A stretch of 64,000 nucleotides of DNA. Origin: Myxococcales bacterium (lineage in GTDB: Bacteria > Myxococcota > Bradymonadia > UBA7976 > UBA1532). Below the pieces are notes generated by a model. The model saw only the letters and a list, made by a program, of their open reading frames with translations. It searched no databases and was not told where the DNA came from. Shown piece by piece: positions 7,851-16,241 of this stretch; the stretch's first letter is position 1; each line of letters begins with the position of its first letter. Location of the stretch: NCBI GenBank assembly GCA_020633515.1, contig JACKDM010000005.1:62001-126000 (forward strand), given 5' to 3'. Made by a program: the position numbers and the translations under genes.

Positions 7851-9155
7851 ATGAGCGTTACTCCCCGAATCCTCAAGGGATTCCGCGACTACCTGCCCGA
7901 CACCATGCTGCCCAAGCAGCGCATGCTCGACACGGTCGCGCGCACCTTCGAATCGTTCGGCTTCGGCCCGCTCCAGACGCCCGCGCTCGAATACGCCGAC
8001 GTGCTGCTCGGCAAGTATGGCGCCGAGGGCGACAAGCTCCTCTACCGCTTCCGGGACAACGGCGACCGCGACGTCGCGCTCCGCTACGACCTCACCGTGC
8101 CCCTCGCCCGCGTCGTCGCCATGGCCGGCCAGATCGTGCCGCCCTTCCGCCGCTACCAGATCGCGCCCGTCTGGCGCGCCGAAGCCCCCGGCCGCGGCCG
8201 CTTCCGCGAGTTCCTGCAGTGCGACGTCGACATCGTCGGCGTCGAAGACCTCACCGCCGACGCCGAGTGCCTCGCGGTCGGCGCGGCGGTGCTCGACGCG
8301 CTCGGGGTCGAGCGCTACGTGCTCCGCGTCAACAACCGCAAGCTGCTGACCGGCATGCTCGACAAGCTCGCCATCGCCGAGGGCGAGCCCGCGCTCGCCG
8401 CGCTCCGCACCCTCGACAAGCTCCCCAAGATCGGCGAACCCGCGGTCCGCGGCCTCCTCGCCACCGAGAACAAGCTCGCCCCCGCCCAGATCGACGGCAT
8501 CTTCGAGTTCCTCGCGCTCGCGCCCGACCAGATCACCGCCTGGTTCCCCGAAGGCTCCGCCGGCCGCCGCGGCGCCGACGAGCTCGCCACCCTGCTCCGC
8601 CTCGCCGGCGAGCTCGGCATCGCCGACCGCGTCGAGGTCGACCTCTCCATCGCCCGCGGCCTCGACTACTACACCGGCACCATCTACGAGACCTTCCTCC
8701 GCGACAACGAAGGCCTCGGCTCGGTCATGTCGGGCGGCCGCTACGACGAGCTCCTCGGCATGTTCGGCAAGGGCACGCTCCCCGCCGTCGGCATCAGCCT
8801 CGGCGTCGACCGCCTCTTCGCCGGGCTCCTCGAAGCCGGCCTCGTCCAGCCCGCGCCGAGCCCCGCCCGCGTCCTCGTCACCGTCTTCGACGACAGCACC
8901 CGCGCCCACAGCTACCGCGTCGCCGCCGCGCTCCGCGCCGCCGGCATCGCCACCGAGGTCATGCTGCAGAGCCCGCGCATGAAGAAGCAGCTCCGGCACG
9001 CCGACCGCCTCGGCATCCCCCACGTCGTCGTCGTCGGCCCCGACGAGATCGCGCGCGACGAGGTGCAGCTCAAGCACCTCGCCACCGGCGAGCAGGCCTC
9101 CCTCTCGCTCGACGCCTGCATTCAGCGTCTCGCCGACCGCGCCGCGATGGGCTAG
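7851..9155 (+). CDS. hisS: Histidyl-tRNA synthetase
   Basis: Class II aminoacyl-tRNA synthetase charging tRNA-His, 434 residues, near the usual bacterial length. The start ATG gives GFRDYLPDTM at the N-terminus, part of the conserved opening. Motif 2 is RRYQIAPVWRAEAPGRGRFR, the histidine-binding block is GLDYYTGTIYE, and motif 3 includes VGISLGVDRL. The last 90 residues form the anticodon-binding domain (PARVLVTVFD...SPRMKKQLRHADRL). A GAGAAGG lies seven bases upstream. All catalytic blocks look intact. Confidence 0.96.
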   Translation: MSVTPRILKGFRDYLPDTMLPKQRMLDTVARTFESFGFGPLQTPALEYADVLLGKYGAEGDKLLYRFRDNGDRDVALRYDLTVPLARVVAMAGQIVPPFRRYQIAPVWRAEAPGRGRFREFLQCDVDIVGVEDLTADAECLAVGAAVLDALGVERYVLRVNNRKLLTGMLDKLAIAEGEPALAALRTLDKLPKIGEPAVRGLLATENKLAPAQIDGIFEFLALAPDQITAWFPEGSAGRRGADELATLLRLAGELGIADRVEVDLSIARGLDYYTGTIYETFLRDNEGLGSVMSGGRYDELLGMFGKGTLPAVGISLGVDRLFAGLLEAGLVQPAPSPARVLVTVFDDSTRAHSYRVAAALRAAGIATEVMLQSPRMKKQLRHADRLGIPHVVVVGPDEIARDEVQLKHLATGEQASLSLDACIQRLADRAAMG

Positions 9156-9189
9156 TCTGGCCAGAACCCCCATGGCAGGAGGCCCCCCG

Positions 9190-9837
9190 ATGCGCACCGC
9201 TCCGATCCTCGCCCTGCTCGTCCTCGCGCTCGCCGGCTGTCAGCAAGAACGCGGCGGCGACGCCAAGAAGCGCATCCTCGGCACCCCCGCCAAATGCGAG
9301 ACCGACAAGCAGTGCGCCGACGGCTTCATCTGCAAGGAGGGCCGCTGCAACCCCGGCGAGCGCACCGCCGAAGAGAAGGCCGCCATGGCCGCCGCCGAAG
9401 CCAAGAAGCGCGCCGAAGAAGAGGCCGCCAGGAACCGCCCCAAGGACGGCGAAGGCCGCCTCATCGTCCGCATCTGCCCCGGCTTCAAGAACACCCCCGA
9501 GTCGATCGGCACCATCATCGCCACCCACCAGGAGACCAAGAAGCGCCACCTGCTGCACATGGCGATGGAGGCGCCCGAGCTCGGCTGGCAGATGGAGTTC
9601 GTCTTCCGCTCGCTCCCGCTCGGCACCTACGACGTCACCGCCGACTACGGCATCCAGAAGGGCGGCGTGCCCGACGTCGTGCGCCTCGGCTGCGACAAGA
9701 AGGACCCCAAGGCCCGCCCCTGCCGCGAGGACACCATCCGCGAGATGACCGTCGTGCTGCCCGAGAACGAGCCCCCGCGCGAGAAGAACGAGAAGGGCGA
9801 AGACAAGCTCAAGGACTGTGACTTCATCGCCGAGTAG
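9190..9837 (+). CDS. Lipoprotein with a small Cys-rich motif
   Basis: A 215-residue predicted lipoprotein with lipobox LALAGC (Cys17). The start at 9190 is preferred over the ATG at 9172 because AGGAGG (9177-9182) lies seven bases before it. Residues about 37-55 carry a four-Cys cluster, C-x5-C-x5-C-x4-C (CETDKQCADGFICKEGRC), a pattern shared with two other lipoproteins in this window. A charged Ala/Glu/Lys helix follows, then a beta-rich domain with GTYDVTADYGIQKGG that resembles carboxypeptidase-regulatory-type folds. Function unknown. Its stop codon overlaps the putative GTG start of the next gene. Confidence 0.75.
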   Translation: MRTAPILALLVLALAGCQQERGGDAKKRILGTPAKCETDKQCADGFICKEGRCNPGERTAEEKAAMAAAEAKKRAEEEAARNRPKDGEGRLIVRICPGFKNTPESIGTIIATHQETKKRHLLHMAMEAPELGWQMEFVFRSLPLGTYDVTADYGIQKGGVPDVVRLGCDKKDPKARPCREDTIREMTVVLPENEPPREKNEKGEDKLKDCDFIAE

Positions 9838-12108
9838 CCCGCCCCCGGGCCCGACCCCCGACCCTGCCGCCGCGCGTGCCGCCGGCGCGTCCTCGTCCGA
9901 TCCGGCCGCCGAATCCGCCCCCGCGTCGCCCGCGCTGGCAGCCGCCCCATCCGCCGCCGCCGCATCTGCCGCCGAACCCGCCCCCGCGTCGCCCGCGCGG
10001 GCAGCCGCCCCATCCGCCGCCGCCGCATCTGCCGCCGCACCGCCCCGCCCCTCGGCGCCCGCGCCGGCAGCCGCCCCATCCGCCGCCGCTGCATCTGTCG
10101 CCGCGCCCACCGCCGCGCCACCCGGACCCGCGCCCGCCGCCGCACCGCCGCCGCCTCCGCGCTCCTCCCCCCGCTCGCCGCCGCGCTCCTCGGCCTCCTC
10201 CTCGACCTCGGCGGCGCCCTCACCCGCGACACCCTCCCCGCCGCCCCCCTCGCGCTCGCGCTCTGGATCATCACCACCGCCGCGCTCCTCGCCGCCCTCG
10301 CGCTCCTCGTCGACCTCACCCTCGCCGCGTTCGCCGCGCTCACCCGCCCGCTCCTCCGCGGCCCCCTCGCCCGCGCCGCCGCCGCGCTCGCCGCGCTCAC
10401 CCGCGGCCGGCTCGCCATCCCCCTCTTCGCGCTCGGCCTCACCGCCGGCCTCGCCGCCTGGATCGCCGACCTCACCCTCTACGTCCGCCTCTACCCCGGC
10501 TGGCACGCCGCGCTCGGCCTCGCCGCGCTCGCCGCGCTGACCCTCGCCATCCGCGCCGCCGCCCGCGCCACCGGCCCCCTCGCCCCCCGCCGCCCCGCCC
10601 GCGCCCTCGCGCTCGCGCTCGCCGCCGCCGCGATCGCCCACCTCGCGCTCATCCCCCGCGAGACCACCCGCGCCGCGCTCCTCGACGACGGCGTCCTCGC
10701 CGCCGACGCCGCCTGGCTCGGCGCCCGCCTCACCGACCTCGACGGCGACGGCGCCGGCGTGCTCTTCACCCGCGCCGACGCCTGGCCCCTCGACCCCGAC
10801 CGCACCCTGCGCGACCCCTGCTTCGACCACGCCGCCATCGCCGCCGCCGCCCCCACGCTGCCCCCCGCCACCGCCCGCCCCCACAACGTCCTCCTCATCA
10901 CCGTCGACGCGCTGCGCGCCGACCACGCCCCCCCCGACGGCGCCCGCTTCATGCCCGCCATCGCCCACCTCGCCACCACCGCCGCCGTCTTCCGCCACGC
11001 CTACGCCCCCGCCGCGATGACCATCCCCTCCATCGCCGCGCTCCACACCGGCCGCCACCCCTGGGCGCTCGCCTGGGGCCCCACCTCCATCAGCGCCGAC
11101 GAGCGCGTACACTACCCCGCCCCCGCCGCGCTCTGGCCCCGCGCCTGGCCCGGCGGCCGCCGCGTCGCCACCCCCGCCTTCGACCGCCACCCCACCCTCG
11201 CCGAGCGCGTCGGCGCCGCCGGCCACGCCACCGGAGGCTTCGTCTCCCACGAGAACTTCCTCGCCCCCTTCGGCCTCGGCCGCGGCTTCACCCGCTACCC
11301 CGCCGCCATCGTCCGCGAGCACAACCCCCGCGGCGTCGCCATCACCGGCGCCGCCGTCACCGACCACACCCTCGCGTTCATCGCCGAGCACCGCGACCGC
11401 CCCTGGTTCGCCTGGGCCCACTACTTCGACCCCCACAACCCCTACCGCTGGCCCCCCGGCACCGACACCACCGACGACACCCCCCTCGCCCGCTACCGCG
11501 CCGAGATCCTCTACACCGACGTCCAGATCGCCCGCCTCCTCCTCGCCCTCGACCGCGCCGGCCTCGCCGACCGCACCGTCGTCGTCTTCACCGCCGACCA
11601 CGGCGAAGCCTTCGGCGAACGCGGCGCCGAATACCACTCGAGCGGCCTCTACGAAGAGCTCGTCCGCGTCCCCCTCCTCATCCGCGCCCCCGGCCTCGCC
11701 CCCCGCGTCATCGACGAACCCGTCTCCACCGTCGACATCGCCCCCACCCTCGCCGCGCACCTCGGCGTCCCGCTCCCCACCGCCCAAGGCCGCGACCTCG
11801 GCCCCCTCCTCCGCGGCCAGCCATCACCCCAAGCCCCCATCCTCGCCGAGACCATCTACCGCGACTACCACCGCACCTACATGCTCCGCGACGGCGACCA
11901 CAAGCTCATCTGGGACCACCTCCGCGGCACCCGCCGCCTCTACGACCTCGCCGCCGACCCCCGAGAGACCGACAACCGCATCGACGCCGACCCCGCCCGC
12001 GCCGCCGCCCTGACCGCCCGCCTCTGCGAAGCACTCCACCGCACCGGCCGCCTCGACGTCCCCCCCGCGCCCCCCGGCCCCCCCGTCCCCCTCTACGCCG
12101 ACCCCTGA
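9818..12108 (+). CDS. Membrane alkaline-phosphatase-superfamily enzyme (sulfatase-like fold, Thr nucleophile), apparent frameshift
   Basis: The C-terminal two thirds is a sulfatase/alkaline-phosphatase-superfamily domain. Metal-binding motifs are HNVLLITVDALRADH at the N-terminal edge and VVFTADHGEAFGERG near the C-terminus. At the catalytic position the stretch MTIPSIAALHTGRHP places a Thr (codon 11020-11022) where formylglycine sulfatases have Cys or Ser. Thr is typical of phosphoethanolamine transferases and lipoteichoic-acid-synthase-type enzymes. Upstream, from about 10150, are four to five hydrophobic segments in the same frame, so the enzyme should face the periplasm from the inner membrane. 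That frame has no ATG, GTG or TTG before 10759, within the coding region. A GTG at 9818 in another frame, overlapping the previous stop, opens an Ala/Pro-rich repeat region. A single missing base around 10125-10150 would join the two. Read as given, the gene is interrupted. Confidence 0.65.
9916..10107 (+). repeat. Three imperfect 63-66 base tandem repeats encoding an Ala/Pro-rich segment
   Basis: A core beginning GCAGCCGCCCCATCCGCC recurs at 9938, 10001 and 10067, spaced 63 and 66 bases. The spacing is a multiple of three, so the frame is kept, giving a 21-22 residue Ala/Pro/Ser unit at the start of the downstream enzyme. Such tracts are prone to length change and assembly error, which bears on the frameshift noted just after them. 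Confidence 0.75.
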
Positions 12109-12136
12109 CACGCCACCAAAGCCTCACAAGCATCCC

Positions 12137-12165
12137 TTGACCCCAAGCCCCTGCTCGGGCACCGT
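12137..12165 (+). promoter_or_regulatory. Weak candidate promoter for the tail-spike island
   Basis: TTGACC (12137-12142), 17 bases, then CACCGT (12160-12165). The -35 box is good and the -10 box poor. It lies in the 89-base gap before the coiled-coil gene at 12198, where an island promoter would be expected. Confidence 0.28.
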
Positions 12166-12197
12166 TTCGGGTACCGCTGCACCGACACGAGGCACCG

Positions 12198-12851
12198 ATG
12201 GCCGACGCGCCCAAAGTCCCCCCGCCCGCACCGCCTGTCCCGCCCCCCGACCTGCTCCCCGAGCTCCAGGCGCGCGTCGACCTCGTCACCCGCCGCCTCG
12301 ACCTCCTCGAGCGCCGCATCGCCTCCTGGGAAAACCAGCTCGCCGAGGCCGAGAAGAAGCTCGCCACCACCGAGCAGCAGCCCGTCGCGCAGCAGGCGAT
12401 CGACCGCTTCGACGACCTCGAAGCCCGCATCCGCCGCCTCGAACGCAAGGCCATGCAGAGCCGCACCCGCGAGCTCACCGCCGGATCGGGCGAACCCGCC
12501 CGCAGCGACGGCGCCGCCCGCATCCCCGTCTCCGTCGACGACCCCGACGCCCGCGCGCTCGTCTTCGCCCGCTGGAGCCCCATCAAGGCCACCCCCGGCG
12601 AGCGCGTCACCCTCAGCGTCCTCATCGACGGCTTCGACGCCGACGAGATGGTGCACTTCGTCATCTCCGAGCTCGGCGGCGAGACCCTGCCCCCGCTCGG
12701 CGTGCCCGCCGGCACCGGCGACGAGGTCTCCGTCGGCTGGACCCCGCCCAAGCCCAAGAAGGGCGGCCACCGCGAGTTCACCTTCATCGTGCGCTGCCGC
12801 GACCGCGAGGCCCACGCCCCGATCCTCGTCGTCACCGACACCGAGAGCTGA
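12198..12851 (+). CDS. Coiled-coil protein of the spike island, unknown function
   Basis: A 217-residue soluble protein without a signal peptide. It has a Pro-rich N-terminus, then a strong heptad-like coiled coil at about residues 20-90 (LQARVDLVTRRLDLLERRIA, IRRLERKAMQSR). The C-terminal beta-rich half includes ARWSPIKATPGERVTLSVLI and FTFIVRCRDREAHAPILVV, resembling an Ig-like or baseplate-type fold. I recognise no named family. It sits 16 bases upstream of the first spike gene and shares its strand, so it probably acts with the spike as a loading, tethering or chaperone protein. That role is inferred from position only. Confidence 0.7.
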   Translation: MADAPKVPPPAPPVPPPDLLPELQARVDLVTRRLDLLERRIASWENQLAEAEKKLATTEQQPVAQQAIDRFDDLEARIRRLERKAMQSRTRELTAGSGEPARSDGAARIPVSVDDPDARALVFARWSPIKATPGERVTLSVLIDGFDADEMVHFVISELGGETLPPLGVPAGTGDEVSVGWTPPKPKKGGHREFTFIVRCRDREAHAPILVVTDTES

Positions 12852-12867
12852 CCAGAAGGAGGCCGCC

Positions 12868-13890
12868 ATGCTCGGAATCAAGCCCGCGCCCCGCGCCAAG
12901 CCCCCCGGCGGCCACCGGGTCAACGGCGCCGTCGTCGGCGTCGTCACCAACAACACCGACCCCGAGAACCGCGGCCGCATCAAGGTCAGCTTCCCCTGGC
13001 TCGGAGACGGCGTCGAGAGCAACTGGGCCCGCGTCGTCTGCTTCTACGCCGGCCCCGACCGCGGCGGCTACATCATGCCCGAGGTCGGCGACGAGGTCGT
13101 CGTCATGTTCGAGCGCGCCGACTTCGCCGCCCCCTACGTCGTCGGCAGCCTCTGGAACGGCAAGGACACCATCCCCGGCCCCGGCAACCCCGACGGCGAG
13201 AACAACACCAAGTGGTGGCAGAGCCGCTGCGGCCACAAGTTCATCTTCGAAGACAAGGACGGCGCCGAGAAGATCACGCTCGTCGACAAGAGCGGCAACC
13301 TCAAGATCGAGATCGACGTCCCTCAAGATCGCATCACCATGGAAGCCACCACCGGTGACATCTTCTTCAAGGCACCGGCCGGACCCATCAACATCGAATC
13401 CAAGACGATGACCATCCAGGCGAGCAAATCGACCACGGTCAACGTCGGCAACGGCCTCAACGAAGTCAGCAAGGACCGCACCGAGACCATCGGCCAGAAC
13501 TGCTCCGCCACCGCGTCCGCGCTCTGGCAGGTCGGCACCAAGACCCTCACCGTCAGCTTCGGCGACGCCGACGTCTCGATGGGATCGGGCACCATGGTCG
13601 TCAACGGCGCCTCCAACCAGACCATGGGATCGACCAGGTTCGAAGGCCACACCGTGCACCGCAACACCGGCCCCGAGACCCTCACCGCCGGCTCGCTCGA
13701 GATGCACGCCAAGCACGTCGAGCTCAACGTCTCCGGCCCGGCCACGCTCACGACCGGCATGCACACCATGAAGAGCAAGGCCGACGTCTCCATCCAATCG
13801 ACCAGCGTGCTCACGGTCATGGGTGGCCTCGTCAACTACCAAGGCGGCGCCAGCATCCAGACGCAGGCATCGCTCGTGACCCTGTGTTGA
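12868..13890 (+). CDS. gpV/VgrG-type tail-spike protein (first copy)
   Basis: A 340-residue protein. Residues about 15-105 form the OB-fold of phage baseplate assembly protein V, gp5 and VgrG: VVGVVTNNTDPENRGRIKVS, then FPWLGDGVESNW, GGYIMPEVGDEVVVMFE and VVGSLWNGKD. The rest is a repetitive beta structure (KITLVDKSGN, GDIFFKAPAG, then Thr/Ser/Gly-rich strands), the expected triple-stranded needle. The gp27-like hub domain of a full VgrG (usually over 600 residues) is absent, so it resembles P2 gpV-like spikes. AAGGAGG lies just upstream. A second, diverged copy follows after 25 bases. Confidence 0.85.
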   Translation: MLGIKPAPRAKPPGGHRVNGAVVGVVTNNTDPENRGRIKVSFPWLGDGVESNWARVVCFYAGPDRGGYIMPEVGDEVVVMFERADFAAPYVVGSLWNGKDTIPGPGNPDGENNTKWWQSRCGHKFIFEDKDGAEKITLVDKSGNLKIEIDVPQDRITMEATTGDIFFKAPAGPINIESKTMTIQASKSTTVNVGNGLNEVSKDRTETIGQNCSATASALWQVGTKTLTVSFGDADVSMGSGTMVVNGASNQTMGSTRFEGHTVHRNTGPETLTAGSLEMHAKHVELNVSGPATLTTGMHTMKSKADVSIQSTSVLTVMGGLVNYQGGASIQTQASLVTLC

Positions 13891-13915
13891 GAGATACCGT
13901 GGAAGGGTCGAAGCC

Positions 13916-14947
13916 ATGATCAACCCCGACCTGCGCGACCCCGAAGACGAGCTCTACGACGGCGTCTTCGTCGGCGTCGTCACCAACAACAAGGACCCCG
14001 ACAACGCCGCCAAGGTCAAGGTCTACTTCCCCTGGACCGACGACCAGACCGAGAGCCACTGGGCCCGCCTCGCCACGCTCTACGCCGGCAAGGACCGCGG
14101 CAGCTACTTCGTGCCCGAGGTCGGCGACGAGGTCCTCGTCGTCTTCGAACGCGGTGACATCTCGAGCCCGATCATCATCGGCAGCCTCTGGAACGGCGTC
14201 GACGTGCTCCCCGAGCCCGGCCACCCCGACGGCCAGAACAACCACAAGGTCATCGAGACCCGCTCGGGTCACAAGATGACCTTCGACGACACCAGCGGCG
14301 CCGAGAAGATCTCCATCGTCGACTCGAGCCTCAACAACCGCATCGTCATCGACGTCGCCGAAGACTCGATCACCGTGCTCGCCGACACCGGTGACATCTA
14401 CATCCGCGCGCCGGCCGGCTCGGTCAACTTCGAGTCCAAGACCATGGCGGTCAACGTCGAGACCACCAAGGAGCACACCTCCGGCCAGACCCATGACATC
14501 ACCGTCTCGTCGTCGAACTACACCGAGACCGTCAACGGGTCGAAGTCGCTCACCGTCGGCTCGACCACCAGCCGCACCGCGCAGAACGTCTCGATCAGCG
14601 CGTCGAGCCAGCTCAGCTCGACCGGCGGCAGCGCCAAGATCGGCGTCAGCGGCGGCGCGGCGATGATCCAGAGCGGCCCCGTCACCCAGACCGTCGGCAG
14701 CGCCGAAGCCACCGTCAAGGTCGCGCTCGAATCGAGCCCGGTCAAGACATGGACGCTCGGCACCGGCACCCTGCACAGCGAAGCCATCCTCACCATCGAC
14801 AGCCAGGCGCCGCTCACCATCATGTCCGGCATGCTCAACGTCGAAGCCACCGGCGGCCAGCTCTCGCTGCTCGGCTCACCCATCATCCACCTCGGCGGCC
14901 TGATGAACCTCAAGGCCGACCAGGTCGCCTTCAAGCCGGGAGGCTGA
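13916..14947 (+). CDS. gpV/VgrG-type tail-spike protein (second copy)
   Basis: A 343-residue paralogue of the gene just upstream. The OB-fold is nearly parallel: VFVGVVTNNKDPDNAAKVKV, YFPWTDDQTESHW, GSYFVPEVGDEVLVVFE, IIGSLWNGVD. The beta-needle (KISIVDSSLNN, GDIYIRAPAG) then diverges into a Ser/Thr-rich stretch. It also lacks a gp27-like hub. Having two spikes side by side suggests either a mixed-trimer needle or alternative tips carrying different cargo. No Cys/His iron-binding apex is obvious. GGAAGGG stands nine bases before the ATG. No other contractile-system genes are in the window. Confidence 0.85.
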   Translation: MINPDLRDPEDELYDGVFVGVVTNNKDPDNAAKVKVYFPWTDDQTESHWARLATLYAGKDRGSYFVPEVGDEVLVVFERGDISSPIIIGSLWNGVDVLPEPGHPDGQNNHKVIETRSGHKMTFDDTSGAEKISIVDSSLNNRIVIDVAEDSITVLADTGDIYIRAPAGSVNFESKTMAVNVETTKEHTSGQTHDITVSSSNYTETVNGSKSLTVGSTTSRTAQNVSISASSQLSSTGGSAKIGVSGGAAMIQSGPVTQTVGSAEATVKVALESSPVKTWTLGTGTLHSEAILTIDSQAPLTIMSGMLNVEATGGQLSLLGSPIIHLGGLMNLKADQVAFKPGG

Positions 14948-14957
14948 AGACACATCC

Positions 14958-16181
14958 ATGGCAGCCCTGCCCGACCTCGGCCCCAAGGCACACATCGAAC
15001 ACGACGGCTACCTCGCGATGTATGCCCCCGAGAGTGATCTCGATGGCTTCCACTCGCTGCACTTCACCGTCAAGCGCACCTACACATTCGAACCCGATGC
15101 CATGATCGCGCCCACGCCATGGCAGCGCCCCGTCTTCACCACCGACCAGTACTTCGAAGACGCCGACCCCTTCGAATCATCGCTCCGCTTCGACAGCGAC
15201 CTCGGCCCCCCCAAGCCCGCCACCGACGTCATCGTCAACGCGCTCTGCTACGCCCCCGGCGGCGACGCCATCCAGGCCCGCCCCTCCGTCCGCGTCGGCG
15301 ACCACCGCCACGAGCTCCTCGTCGTCGGCAACCGCATCGCCTGGCAGCGCGCCGGCGGCCCGATCCGCTTCACCCCCGCCGAGTCCTTCTCGGTGCTCCC
15401 CATCCGCTACGAGCTCGCCTACGGCGGCGTCGACCGCCAGCACGCCATGGGCCCGCTCATGTACGCCGCCAACCCCCTCGGCGCCGGCTTCCTCATGGCC
15501 CCGAGCAAGGACGACCCGCCCCGCGACCGCTGGACCGTGCTCCCCAACATCGAGCACCCCGACCGCCTCCTCACCCCCGACACGCTCCTCGTCCCGCAGG
15601 AAGACCGCGAGAAGTGGCGCGTCCCCGCCGGCTTCGGCCCCGTCCCCAAACACTGGGAGCCCCGCGCCGGCCGCGCCGGCATGCCTCCTGGCGCCAAGCC
15701 CCTCTGGAAGCTCATCCACGGCGACAAGGACCCCAACGGCGAGCGCTTCCCCGAGATGAAGCCCGCCTTCTGGAACGCCGCCACCCCCGGCCTGCACGTC
15801 CCCACCCTCGACGGCCACGAGAAGATCACGCTCCGCCACCTCCACCGCGACCGTGAAGACCTCGTCCTCCGCCTCCCCATCACCAAACCCAAGCTCCGCG
15901 TCGCCATCAACGACCGCGCCGCCGAGGCCGTCAAGCTCAGCCTCGACACCGTGCACATCGAGGTCGAGACCACCGAGGTCATGCTCAACTGGCGCGGCAC
16001 CGTCCGCCCCGGGCTCCCCGACCTCGACGCGCTCAAGCGCGTCCTCATGGAGATCGACGGCGAGGTCGTGCTCCCCGCCCCCCTCATCGGCACCGGCTTC
16101 CCCAAAGACCTCCTCACCGGCGACTTCCCCGGCCCCGACATCCTCCAGATGAAGGGCATCCCCAAGCCCGGCGGCGGCTGA
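14958..16181 (+). CDS. DUF2169 family protein (type VI secretion-associated)
   Basis: A 407-residue protein. The central part matches the DUF2169 pattern: PIRYELAYGGVDRQHAMGP followed by YAANPLGAGF, and a later WEPRAGRAGMPP segment. Members are commonly encoded between vgrG and effector genes and are thought to act as adaptors that load effectors onto the spike. Here it follows two spike genes by 10 bases, fitting that role, but no effector or PAAR gene follows, since the next gene is prfC. The C-terminal part contains LNWRGTVRPGLPDL and ends in KPGGG. The ribosome-binding site is weak (GGGAGG lies about 15 bases away). Confidence 0.8.
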   Translation: MAALPDLGPKAHIEHDGYLAMYAPESDLDGFHSLHFTVKRTYTFEPDAMIAPTPWQRPVFTTDQYFEDADPFESSLRFDSDLGPPKPATDVIVNALCYAPGGDAIQARPSVRVGDHRHELLVVGNRIAWQRAGGPIRFTPAESFSVLPIRYELAYGGVDRQHAMGPLMYAANPLGAGFLMAPSKDDPPRDRWTVLPNIEHPDRLLTPDTLLVPQEDREKWRVPAGFGPVPKHWEPRAGRAGMPPGAKPLWKLIHGDKDPNGERFPEMKPAFWNAATPGLHVPTLDGHEKITLRHLHRDREDLVLRLPITKPKLRVAINDRAAEAVKLSLDTVHIEVETTEVMLNWRGTVRPGLPDLDALKRVLMEIDGEVVLPAPLIGTGFPKDLLTGDFPGPDILQMKGIPKPGGG

Positions 16182-16204
16182 GCCGGACATCGGGCCCGCC
16201 CGCC

Positions 16205-16233
16205 TTGACGCGACCCCGCCCGATCTCCACGAT
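16205..16233 (+). promoter_or_regulatory. Candidate promoter of prfC giving a near-leaderless transcript
   Basis: TTGACG (16205-16210), 17 bases, then CACGAT (16228-16233). A start about seven bases after the -10 box would fall at 16240-16242, at or next to the ATG of prfC (16242). No Shine-Dalgarno-like sequence precedes that ATG, which fits a leaderless or nearly leaderless mRNA. Confidence 0.42.
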
Positions 16234-16241
16234 GCCGCCCC

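Noticed and set aside
9070..11787. A 905-codon Gly/Glu/Val-rich frame on the minus strand
   Set aside because: Mirror of the lipoprotein and phosphatase-superfamily genes. No start context and no recognisable domain.
9876..12140. A long Arg/Pro/His-rich plus-strand frame across the phosphatase-superfamily gene
   Set aside because: Only Arg/Pro/His repeats, no motifs. The catalytic and TM segments are in another frame.
12868..14947. Full-length VgrG genes
   Set aside because: Both proteins begin directly at the OB-fold and are only about 340 residues, so the gp27-like hub of VgrG is missing.
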